From contig WBZZ01002446.1 of NCBI GenBank assembly GCA_019918135.1, positions 76,001-140,000 of the forward strand: 64,000 bases of DNA, given 5' to 3'. The notes below the pieces were generated by a model. That model did no database searches. It was not told the origin of the DNA and saw nothing but the letters and a program-made list of their open reading frames with translations. Origin of the DNA: Paulinella micropora. Taxonomy: Eukaryota; Cercozoa; Imbricatea; Euglyphida; Paulinellidae. Positions 9,468 through 19,336 of the stretch are shown piece after piece; positions within the stretch are counted from its first letter, which is position 1, and the number at the start of each line of letters is the position of its first letter. The position numbers and the translations under genes were made by a program.

Positions 9468-12400
9468 ATCCATAACACTTTGGCCCGCCTCCGATAAAGG
9501 TCATAATCTTTGCTCCGTGTAGTTCGTCCGTCCATTCACCTAACAACTTACCCGTTTTAACATCTGTTTCGCCTTGCGTTAAGTCTGTTGTGTATATTAC
9601 ACTGTCCGTATCGTAATATAGAATTCTGTTGCCTAGTTTGTCCATCATCTCATATAGTCTAATCCTCGCATGGCAAGTCGTAAACAAAGCAACTACAATA
9701 TTTGTTTACGGGGTCGCTTACCGCATCTTGTTTAAGGTCATAACTTGCTTCTATTATTTTGTCGTTGATAATGTTTATGTTTATGTTATCGACTGACTTG
9801 TCGCTCATTAACTTGTATAAGGTATCTTTGTCTTTTATCATTTTCTTTTGAGTTTTGTTTTGCTTTTCACCAAACTTGCCCCACAACGAGTTTAAGCACA
9901 ACCTAGCAACCGCTCGCCTCGCCTTCCGGGGTTTTCTTCTATTTTGTTTTCGTCCATCTTAATACCCATCCTGACGTCCATACTGTCAATGTAGTTTCTT
10001 TTTTGTTCCTGTGTAATACACCCATCAGGATATCCGCTTGACTCTTGTTTAACCTTTAAGAAAGTTTTTATATAATCTTTGAACAGGCTACTGCTCTGCT
10101 CCTTCCAATGCCATACCTCATATACCTTAATTAGCTTGTAGCCTTTGTCTAAGGCCTTGTAGATTTCGGGTGTTGCCCAAATACCAGTTATTGCTCGCTC
10201 GTTATCGGTGTGTTCACATTCATCCTTTTGTTCAGTCATTCCGCATTTATCGCATAAGTAATACATTAGTTTTCCTCTATTCGCCTTAGGTAAAACGGGG
10301 TGTAGTAATTTTCTCGGCGGTAGCATCTTAATCTTAGCCACTCCGAAATATTCTCTTTTTATGATTTTGTTTTTCATCTCCTTTCGGTCGTCGTCGTTGC
10401 TCGGTCTAATGATTTCGTGGTGCCCGCTAGGGTAAAGGTCGTAAAACATAACGGTAGGATACAGAGAGCATATGTCAATGTATTTCGCGTATTCGTTGTC
10501 GTCGTGATTTCCAATACAATGTTAGAGCATCCGTTCTACCTCCAAACATTGCTTCTCGCGGGTTAAGTCCTTCTTGTTCCGTAATTCGTTCATTAGTATC
10601 TTCCGCTAGGCTTTCACTTGTTTTCATCAATCTCCATTCACATTCCCAGATAGATACTAGTTTGCCGACTTGTTTGCTGAGTTCTTTTTCTCGTCTCATT
10701 GTTGCCTTGTATAGTTCACCCATTGTCTTATTCTTCTTAGTATTGATTGTATTACCATTAAAGCACTTTGGACATCCGTGCCATAGACATCCGTGAAATT
10801 CGTAAGCGGTTTTCGTCTTTTATCCCAACCATCTACGTAAGCATTTGATTGTCCTAAGTTAAACATCTTTTCACCGCCATTGAAAGCATGTTTGATATCC
10901 GTTTTGTCTAACCTGCTTCTGTAGGCTATCCATTCAACACAAGCCCGAGATGTAATCCTGTTTTGCTTTTCCGCCTTCAACACAGCAAATGATTTGTCTG
11001 GCATATACTTAGCCCGATACAAAGCCATAACACAACTCGCAATAGTTGTATATTGAAACGGGTCAATACCGAACTCTAGAAACTGCTTTCTAAAATCCAT
11101 ACATCCCTTCTCAAAATGTCAACACCGCTATGAAAGTATTCAGCGATTTTCTTCCGCATATCAAATGTGTTGTTTTTTGGCTTTCATACCATTTTAAGAA
11201 TTCCGCTCTTTTCTTATCTTTCATCGTATCGTAGCCGTAGTGCTTCTTATGAGGCATAACACCAACATAATTTTTATTCTTGTCAGTATTGAAGAAATGA
11301 GGGAAGAAACTTTTCTTAAGTTCTTTCAATCCAGATGTTTTAGGAAAGTCTGACAACGGCATAGTAAGAAAACTCAAACTATCAATGAAGCGGTATTTCT
11401 TCAAAGTCATCATCATTATCTTACCACCTTAATAAATGACGAATGGTGCCTGTCCGTTATCCACCAACCACTTAAGGATAAACTGACAATCAAAACCGCG
11501 ACTGTTATGAGCAATAAATGTAAAGCCGTTGTGCTTAGATTCAAAAGCCCACTTACAGAAATCATCAATGCTCTTATGGATAACTGGTGGTTCCTTACTA
11601 GCATCGTAATACTGACTTTCCGCATGATTAACAATGTGCTCGCCTGTATCATGTGTCGCTTCAAAATCAAAGAAATGTATTTCTCTGAAAAAGGTAGTAT
11701 GTCTTTCTTCATGATTTCACATTGGTGCTCAAGTGGTTTCAGTTCCTTACAATTACGACATTTCGCATAACCGCATTTGTGTTTGTCTTTCTTGTTCAGC
11801 CCGTAGGGCGAACGGTCGCTCCGCGACCTCCTGTAATTAAGACCGCACGAAAGACATTTCGCTTTGATATCGCAGTTCATCTTCTTGTGGTTATTGACAC
11901 ATACAGTGTTTGGAAACTTTCTATTACACGAATAGCAATCAGTCCAATTGCTTTTATCGTTAATACCCTTGCAGTCTTTGGTTTCGCAGATATTGCATTT
12001 AGATTCGCAGGCATGCCTTTCCATATATCCCCTTAAACATAACTCACAGAAAATTTTTTCCTACCATAGATTTCATATTAGTTATTGCATTGTAGTGGTT
12101 CTCTGTCTTAAGTATGTAAAGGTTCGTAAGTCGTTCGCCCTTTTCATTAAGCAGGTCCGTCTTATAAACCATCTTATCAGGGAATTCAACGATAACTAGA
12201 TTGTATTTAATGTGGCAAGGAAAAATTTTTATTTCAGGAATACCTCACACATCCTGAATGACTTTCGCTTCTTCGTACAACTTAATTGCCATCTCCTGTA
12301 TCTTTCGTCCCATCCTTATTACTTTAAATTTTTCGTGTTTTTCTTTTTTTGCTTTTACTACAACAACTGCTCGTGCTAAGCATATGTTGTCTGTATAATT

Positions 12401-13135
12401 AATTTGAATTACCCCTTTCTTTTTATATACATCCAACTTATTAATTACCTGAAGTCTAGTCCCTCCTGTCGGCATTTGAACAGATTTCAAAACGAATCTA
12501 AACTTATCCATATTAGAACCCTTTTCATCTGTACAAAGGCTTTCGTTGCTTTGAAATAATGCTGACAATCCTTCCAAAACATCTCTGACAGAAATCTGAT
12601 TAATAGTCTTTAAGCCTGTAGATACCGCTCCATAGTAATCTACAAACTTGATACTTACACTAACCATACTACCTTGCATCTGCCTTTTGATAAAGTCATT
12701 CAGTATTATCTCAATGAACTGTAGAATATCATTCATGCTGAAAGAAGTAAAGTTTCCAGTAAGTTTAACCCAATACTGGCTTTCATTAACACCCAGCATG
12801 TGCTTCTTTCTATCAACATGTTTGATTTCGTAGTTCGCATACCGCATTAGGTCTTTCACCTTTTCTTTTCTTTCTCTTACTTTCGCTTCAAACTGCGGTT
12901 GTACATCTACCGGTAAGGGTGGTGCTTCCGGCATAGCATGAAAGTAAACAGCACCTCTTACTCGGTTCAAGTAATTCTGGGCCGTTGTTGTATCCACCTT
13001 ATACTTTCTTTTATACCCCTCAGGAATTATGTAAAGCACATCTTGACCCCTGACCCTTTTGATTTCATAATTAATTTTTTGTTCCCTAAATTTGTCCAAA
13101 CTATACTGTATACCGTTGTAAGTATGTGTCTCCAT
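9468..13135 (-). pseudogene. polB: Protein-primed family B DNA polymerase (Polinton/virophage type), main part
   Basis: Read from 13135 downwards, the motif order is that of viral and Polinton protein-primed polymerases. The N-terminal region has DNICLARAVVV (about 12400). A Cys-rich segment follows (12024-11760). The 3'-5' exonuclease shows FDFEAT (about 11680) and HNSRGFDCQF (about 11500), then a FIDSLSFL / FPHFFNT block (11390-11280). EFHGCLWHGCPKC (about 10800), motif A DICSLYP (about 10465), LNSLWGKFG (about 9885), motif C YYDTDS (about 9620) and GPKCYGYD (about 9475) complete the set. The C-terminus lies at 629-814 beyond the TIR insert. At least eight frame breaks separate these blocks, so no functional enzyme can be made. 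The original would have been near 1290 aa. Confidence 0.85.
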
Positions 13136-13251
13136 CTTATATATTGGTTAACAAATTTTTTTGGAAATTAAATAATTATCTCAATTGTCTGCCCCCGCCG
13201 GTGTCGTCCGCTCGGTCCTGTGTGCCTCTATATATAGGGGCGCCCCTGTGT

Positions 13252-13620
13252 TTAGATGAAAATTAAGGCGGGGCGGGCGGGGCTGGGCGGGGCGAGCGGG
13301 GCGGGCGGGGCCGTATGTATGCTTGATTTCATATGTCTTGCTTTGCTACTCCTATTTATTTCAACTCCGCACTCACACTTAAATGTTTTATTCTTCCGAT
13401 TTCTTTTCTTTTCTTTTTTGATTTCCTTTGCTTCCTTATCATAATTAACTTTCCATTCATCATACTTTGGTTTTACTTTTTCCTCGTGGTATTTCTTTGC
13501 TTCTTCCATTGCTTGTTCTTGGGTTCTTCGTTTTCCAATAGTAAAACTCTTAAACATCGTTTTACCTCCTTCTCTCCATTGAATTTTTACCATCTGTCTC
13601 TTTTCATTATTCTTTATCAT
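13252..13620 (-). CDS. Small AP2-like / C-C-H-H zinc-finger protein (122 aa)
   Basis: The intact ORF starts MIKNNEKRQMVKIQWREGG. The pattern V-K-I-Q-W...F-K-S-F-T-I-G-K...A-M-E-E-A-K-K-Y resembles the AP2 DNA-binding fold seen in many viral small proteins and HNH-type homing enzymes, but no HNH residues are visible. A charged helix follows, then CECGVEINRSSKARHMKSSIH, a C-x-C-x10-H-x5-H finger. The C-terminus is proline/alanine-rich and reads through GC-rich tandem DNA, so its last 20 residues may not be original. It lies upstream of PolB on the same strand, with a degraded paralogue just upstream (13741-14070). Confidence 0.55.
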   Translation of the reverse strand: MIKNNEKRQMVKIQWREGGKTMFKSFTIGKRRTQEQAMEEAKKYHEEKVKPKYDEWKVNYDKEAKEIKKEKKRNRKNKTFKCECGVEINRSSKARHMKSSIHTAPPAPLAPPSPARPALIFI

Positions 13621-13740
13621 AATACATCCTTGTGAAATTGTAAATCTGCGACTTGTCGCAGTTTTTTGTGTGCGTTTGTCATCCTGTATGTGTCTATATT
13701 TTTATGACTTTAATTTAAAAAAATTGAGATTCTTTTTATT

Positions 13741-14070
13741 TATCCTTTGATACGTAGTTCGTGATAGACTGATTGAAGGTGTCTTGTTTTGTATCCTCTA
13801 GTGGTTCATATCCACATTCACATATCCATTTGCTTGAGAAATAGTTTCTGTTCCATTCATTTCTGTATTGTCTTTTATTTTGCTGAACTTGTTCTTCATT
13901 ATATTTCTTCCACAATTCATATTTAGGTCTTATGTTTTCTTCATAAAATCTATTTGCTTCCTCTGATGCTTGTTCTTTGTTTCTTTTTCCGTCAATACAA
14001 AAGTTTTTTACTTGGTTTTGTTTTCTTCTTCCTATCTTACAACTACCCTTGGAGACTTTTCATTGTTCAT
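13741..14070 (-). pseudogene. Degraded paralogue of the AP2-like small protein
   Basis: ATG at 14070 meets a stop within a few codons, but the neighbouring frame reads VKNFCIDGKRNKEQASEEAN and on through ENIRPKYELWKKYNEEQ to WICECGYE. This parallels the 13252-13620 protein (SFTIGKRRTQEQAMEEAK, KVKPKYDEWK, FKCECG) residue for residue in places. A tandem gene duplicate killed by at least one frameshift. Confidence 0.6.
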
Positions 14071-14279
14071 AACATACACACCTCCTTTGTTTATTTTCTT
14101 TGGAATGTCTGTCATTTTCTATATGTGTTATAAATCTATGTCTATAATATAAAATTATTTTTATAACAACTTATTTGTCCGTTTCCACTATTTCCTGTCC
14201 GTTGCCTTTTTGTCCCGGCGGGCCGGCCGGTGTGTCTCTGTGGCGGGTGGTGTATGTATTGAAAAAGCGTGCCCAAGTG

Positions 14280-14572
14280 GCACCCTATACTTTCTACTAA
14301 AGAGAGAGAAAGTAGTTTGTGATGCTCTGGTCCTAAGGTAGGGGGTGTCTAAGGTAGGGGGTGTCTAAGGTAGGGGGTGTCTAAGGTAGGGGGTGTCTAA
14401 GGTAGGGGGTGTTCTACCAAATTACAGAGAGAGGGAGAGACATAGAGAGAGAAAGAGAAAGAAAGAGAGAGAGAGAGAGAGAGATAGAAGTTTGGGATGA
14501 TCTGGTCCTAAGGTAAGGGGTGGTAAGGTAGGGGGTGTCCTAAGGTAGGGGGGTGTCCTTGACAAGTACAGA

Positions 14573-14590
<18 letters not shown>
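14280..14590 (+). repeat. G-rich minisatellite (17-bp CTAAGGTAGGGGGTGTC unit) and GA microsatellite
   Basis: About five units at 14330-14412, then GA repeat with AAAG interruptions, then three more diverged units at 14508-14562. The same unit recurs over the next 20 kb in both orientations. Confidence 0.85.
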
Positions 14591-14599
<9 letters not shown>

Positions 14600-14616
<17 letters not shown>

Positions 14617-15420
14617 CTGGCGTCCTTGATGATGGGAGGGTCATAGTTCTTAAGTACCAAAACGTCTGGGTAGTTGGGCTTGGTCGTACGCTTAGCTGCG
14701 CACACACCATACACACACCATACATCGCAGTGATCCCTCTCTCTCCCCAACAGCCATCCATCAAACAGCGCAGTGCGTGCACAGCAAGCAAGGAAAGGAA
14801 GAAAGAGAGACCGAAATGGGCAAGACGGGATGTGAGCAGACGCTTAGCCCCTAAAAGCTCCAGTCCGAACAACTAAAGCAGGGGGTCCACAAGGTAGGGG
14901 GTGCTTAGAGAGAGAGAGAGAGAGAGGGAGAGGGAGAGGGAGAGGGAGGGAGACAGGCAGAGAGAGAGAGAGAGACTCACCCCTTGAACAATAGACAGGG
15001 CGGTTTCCCTGGTTACGACACCCCAGTTGCCCAGCGGTCGGTAATCGCATCCGAAGAAAGAATGCACCACTGCACACAATGCCAATACCAAACAAAGACA
15101 TGATACATGCATACACACATACATACATATCAACATACCGTGGTTTGTTACTTGATCCGCTCTCAAGGCCTCCTCTGTAGACACATCAGTCTTTGGATTC
15201 TTTCATGGTCGCGAACCTGATAATAGCACCTATAACAAAGTAGTGGTGATTATAAGAAAGAACAAGAAAGAAGCAACAACGAAAAAAAGGGGACGGACCT
15301 GTCAAGGGGTGTGCTGCCCCACTTTTTTCACCGGCTTAGTCTGGACCCATGGCAGTAGCTGGTCCCATGGCTCAAAAAGGTAGGGATAGTCCTTATACAA
15401 CCAATCCGGATCTTAGCCCT
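14600..15420 (-). other. Exon-like islands of a possible spliced gene
   Basis: On the minus strand, short open stretches are flanked by plausible splice sites: 15299-15418 (after CCCTTGTAG), 15139-15229 (TTATAG to GTATGT), about 14981-15069 (GTGCAG to GTGAGT; VVHSFFGCDYRPLGNWGVVT), and about 14610-14690 (TGCGCAG to GTACTC; PNYPDVLVLKNYDPPIIKDA). Introns between them consist largely of CT repeat and the C-rich form of the minisatellite. Frames do not all join cleanly (TGA near the end of the first island), so this may be a dead gene. No family is recognised. Confidence 0.25.
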
Positions 15421-15479
15421 ACAAGGGAGAAAGAGAGAGACAGACTGATAAGAGAGAGAAAGACTGATAGGAGACTAAG

Positions 15480-15545
15480 AGGGGAGTAGGTAAGGTCGGG
15501 TAGGGTGTCCTACGGTAGGGGGTCTCCTAAGGTAGGGGGTGTCAC
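15480..15545 (+). repeat. Minisatellite units before the first TTA cluster
   Basis: Three variants of the GGTAGGGGGT unit directly abut the TTA tract that starts at about 15551. Confidence 0.75.
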
Positions 15546-15550
15546 ATTAC

Positions 15551-15745
<195 letters not shown>

Positions 15746-15889
15746 GAACATACCGGTCCGCCTGGAAGTGTTGGAACTGCCCTTGCGGGGGTGTCATTAG
15801 AGCCTATCGTCAATTCTTTGTACTCCCCTCACGGGTGAGACGATGGAGGCGCATGTGCAGATTTGCATCAGCCATTGACAGAGAAGCAC
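15746..15889 (+). mobile_element. SINE1, 5'-truncated
   Basis: Starts at GAACATACCGG, so the tRNA-like head and first internal repeat are missing. It ends ...GAGAAGCAC followed by a long TTA tract (15890-16012). Confidence 0.9.
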
Positions 15890-16241
<352 letters not shown>

Positions 16242-16243
16242 TG

Positions 16244-16304
16244 CCCCGTGCTACCAATGGAGGCACATGTCCGACAGGATCAAAGGCCAATTGACTGATA
16301 AGTC
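16244..16304 (+). mobile_element. LINE B 3' stub
   Basis: CCCGTGCTACC through ACTGATAAGTC matches LINE B 61504-61563 with one substitution. TTA lies on both sides. Confidence 0.85.
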
Positions 16305-16380
16305 TATTATTACTATTATTATTACTATTATTACTATTATTATTATTATTATTATTAAGTACTGTTGCTATTACTATTGC

Positions 16381-16475
16381 TAAGAGAGAGAGGGACTGAT
16401 AAGAGACAAAGAGGGGAGTAAGTAAGGTCAGGCAGGGGGTCTCCTAAGGTAGGGGGTCTCCTAAGGTAGGGGGTG
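16381..16475 (+). repeat. GA microsatellite and minisatellite between TTA tracts
   Basis: Same order (GA, then CTAAGGTAGGGGGTC units, then TTA) as at 15420-15550, so this block is probably a local duplicate of it. Confidence 0.7.
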
Positions 16476-16484
16476 TTACATTAC

Positions 16485-16514
<30 letters not shown>

Positions 16515-16515
<1 letters not shown>

Positions 16516-16689
16516 TAGGGAGTACATAGGCCATCGGTCCTTTCCATGGGCTGATTGGTATAAAGCTCCTAGAGTAATGTTCTATGCCGTCACTTCCTTT
16601 ATTCCACCGATTGGTGTGGAGACTTTCCTTATGGAATGGAGGACTGGATGCACATGGCCTTTTGGCTCAGCAATTGGCAGGAGATACAC
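16515..16689 (+). mobile_element. SINE2 copy
   Basis: Near-identical to 16013-16187 over its full length, followed by about 73 bp of TAT. Confidence 0.85.
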
Positions 16690-16762
<73 letters not shown>

Positions 16763-17030
16763 GGACACCGTGATAGCCCAGTGGTCAAGTTCTACCATCT
16801 GGGCCCTGTCGCCAGTTCGATTCCCGTCGGTGCCGCCAGTATTTTCATTGAACATACCGGTCTATTTCTGGACCAGTATTTTCATTGAACATACCGGCCC
16901 GTCTGGAAGTGTTGGAACTGCCCTTGCGGGGGTGTCATTAGAGCTTATCGTCAATTCTTCGTACTCCCCTCACGGGTGAGACGATGGAGGCGCATGTGCA
17001 GAAATGCATCAGCCATTGACAGAGAAGCAC
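16763..17030 (+). mobile_element. SINE1, full length (reference, 268 bp)
   Basis: The head (16763-16838) is tRNA-derived. It has GACACCG/CGGTGCC acceptor-like pairing with one mismatch, an A box TAGCCCAGTGG, a B box GTTCGATTC 41 nt later (A-box start to B-box start), and, in most copies, an encoded 3' CCA. The D and T stems are decayed. Two 35-37-bp repeats of CCAGTATTTTCATTGAACAT follow, then a body with an imperfect TCCCCTCACGGGTGAGACGA hairpin, then the tail ATGGAGGCGCATGTGCAG...GAGAAGCAC and (TAT)n. The two boxes should give RNA polymerase III transcription. Confidence 0.9.
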
Positions 17031-17061
<31 letters not shown>

Positions 17062-17329
17062 GGACACCGTGATAGCCCAGTGGTCAAGTTCTACCATCTG
17101 GGCCCTGTCGCCAGTTCGATTCCCGTCGGTGCCACCAGTATTTTCATTGAACATACCGGTCTATTTCTGGACCAGTATTTTCATTGAACATACCGGCCCG
17201 TCTGGAAGTGTTGGAACTGCCCTTGCGGGGGTGTCATTAGAGCTTATCGTCAATTCTTCGTACTCCCCTCACGGGTGAGACGATGGAGGCGCATGTGCAG
17301 AAATGCATCAGCCATTGACAGAGAAGCAC
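17062..17329 (+). mobile_element. SINE1, full length
   Basis: 268 bp and nearly identical to the reference copy; it carries GGTGCCACCA, i.e. the encoded CCA. Confidence 0.9.
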
Positions 17330-17357
17330 TATTATTATTATTATTATTATTATTATT

Positions 17358-17469
17358 TGCCCTTGCGGGGGTGTCATTAGAGCTTATCGTCAATTCTTCG
17401 TACTCCCCTCACGGGTGAGACGATGGAGGCGCATGTGCAGAAATGCATCAGCCATTGACAGAGAAGCAC
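17358..17469 (+). mobile_element. SINE1, 5'-truncated
   Basis: Starts at TGCCCTTGCGGGGG, directly after a TAT tract. Only the last 112 bp remain. Confidence 0.9.
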
Positions 17470-17521
<52 letters not shown>

Positions 17522-17523
<2 letters not shown>

Positions 17524-17562
17524 CATGTCCGACAGGATCAAAGGCCAATTGACTGATAAGTC
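17522..17562 (+). mobile_element. LINE B 3' stub (41 bp)
   Basis: CACATGTCCGACAGG to GATAAGTC, the shortest LINE B fragment, flanked by TTA on both sides. Confidence 0.8.
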
Positions 17563-17614
<52 letters not shown>

Positions 17615-17615
<1 letters not shown>

Positions 17616-17724
17616 CCTTGCGGGGGTGTCATTAGAGCTTATCGTCAATTCTTCGTACTCCCCTCACGGGTGAGACGATGGAGGCGCATGTGCAGATTTG
17701 CATCAGCCATTGACAGAGAAGCAC
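17615..17724 (+). mobile_element. SINE1, 5'-truncated
   Basis: Starts at CCCTTGCGGGGG; has the variant CAGATTTGCATC in the tail. Confidence 0.9.
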
Positions 17725-17761
<37 letters not shown>

Positions 17762-17762
17762 T

Positions 17763-18028
17763 GGACACCGTGATAGCCCAGTGGTCAAGTTCTACCATCT
17801 GGGCCCTGTCGCCAGTTCGATTCCCGTCGGTGCCACCAGTATTTTCATTGTACATACCGATCCGTCTGGACCAGTATTTTCATTGAACATACCGGCCCGT
17901 CTGGAAGTGTTGGAACTGCCCTTGCGGGGGTGTCATTAGAGCTTATCGTCAATTCTTCGTACTCCCCTCACGGGTGAGACGATGGAGGCGCATGTGCAGA
18001 AATGCATCAGCCATTGACAGAGAAGCAC
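17763..18028 (+). mobile_element. SINE1, full length
   Basis: Variant subfamily with CATACCGATCCGTCTGGACC between the two internal repeats in place of the CTATTTCTGGACC form. Confidence 0.9.
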
Positions 18029-18065
<37 letters not shown>

Positions 18066-18066
<1 letters not shown>

Positions 18067-18304
18067 TACCATCTGGGCCCTGTCGCCAGTTCGATTCCCG
18101 TCGGTGCCACCAGTATTTTCATTGAACATACCTGTCTATTTCTGGACCAGTATTTTCATTGAACATACCGGCCCGTCTGGAAGTGTTGGAACTGCCCTTG
18201 CGGGGGTGTCATTAGAGCTTATCGTCAATTCTTCGTACTCCCCTCACGGGTGAGACGATGGAGGCGCATGTGCAGAAATGCATCAGCCATTGACAGAGAA
18301 GCAC
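18066..18304 (+). mobile_element. SINE1, truncated in the tRNA head
   Basis: Starts at CTACCATCTGGG, so the A box is lost and the B box kept. Followed by the TTA tract in which LINE A begins. Confidence 0.9.
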
Positions 18305-18344
<40 letters not shown>

Positions 18345-18345
<1 letters not shown>

Positions 18346-19336
18346 TGGAGGGGTGCACAAGATGGCACTCCATGGGAAGAGGAGGTGGTTGGGCCTCTCC
18401 CCACGAAGGTGACCGCTTGGGGAGGGCGGTCACCGGGATATGCGCAACTCTCAACTGGGCATTTACTCGGTAGGGGTTCGGCCAGGCAGGTTGTGGGGTT
18501 GTCTGTTGGATTGTTGGTTGGCTCGTTTTTCTTGGCTGTTGGTTTGGGTCTGGTTTCCTGGTTAGCCCATTTTCGCCGAATTTCCTGCCGAGTAAATGCC
18601 TGGGGGCTTCCAGTTCCGGTTTGGTGATCTTGTTGAGGTGAGCATTCGGAGGAAACAGTACCGAGATGGGTTGAAGATAGGATTCACATTGAACCGAGAT
18701 GGGGCCGAGTTGACCTGTTCCAACTCGGCTCCATTTCGGCTTCATGTTAATCCTATCTTCATCCTATCTGGGTTTTGTCTCCTCCCTATCTTCGCTTCTT
18801 CGGGCTTGCCTAACTGGAACACATGATGAGCGCACGTTGGAGAGGGGCTTCAGTCGGTCCCAATGCCTGCCAGTGCCTTGCTGCGTTGCCGTGCCTTGCC
18901 CCATGCATTCACACCCTCCACCGTTGCATTTCTAACTGAGCAGCTTCGGCTGGGATTACTATACTTGTCTGTAAGACCCTATAGGTACCGCTAGGTTCGC
19001 GCCTTCTATACCCACGTGGGGGAAGGAGTTTCAGCGGCACGCCGTCCGATCTGGCTCCACTCGGGGACACCCGTACCTCATGATGTGTATTGTTAGGAGC
19101 AGCTGAAAGTCCATAAGGCATGAGAGTAGAGGCGTTGGCGATGCGATGGAGAGTGTGTGTAGTGCGTGAGGCAGGTTCTGGCGACGCTGGGGGGTGCTGG
19201 CGGGCGCCGAAGGGCACGAAGCGACGCGGCTGCGTCCAGTGACACCGGCGGAAATGCGTGTAGTGTGTGTTGCAGATACCGCCGATGCTATTTGCATGGA
19301 CGGGCGCTTTCCTCGGCGTAAAGAGGCGCGGCGGTG
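18345..19336 (+). promoter_or_regulatory. LINE A 5' UTR with strong inverted repeats
   Basis: Contains a 39-bp arm hairpin (18674-18712 with 18721-18759, 33 of 39 paired, 8-nt loop) and a second inverted repeat around GGCATTTACTCGG (about 18458-18474 and 18585-18602). Several upstream ATGs occur. Promoter and translation roles are inferred only from position. Confidence 0.5.

Noticed and set aside
13192-13260. Viral terminal repeat at the GC-rich CCGCCGG stretch
   Set aside because: No matching copy at another end of the viral segment within the window.
16763-16838. Functional tRNA genes
   Set aside because: A and B boxes are present, but D, anticodon and T stems do not pair and each copy is joined to the same SINE body; annotated as SINE heads, and I do not assign an isoacceptor.
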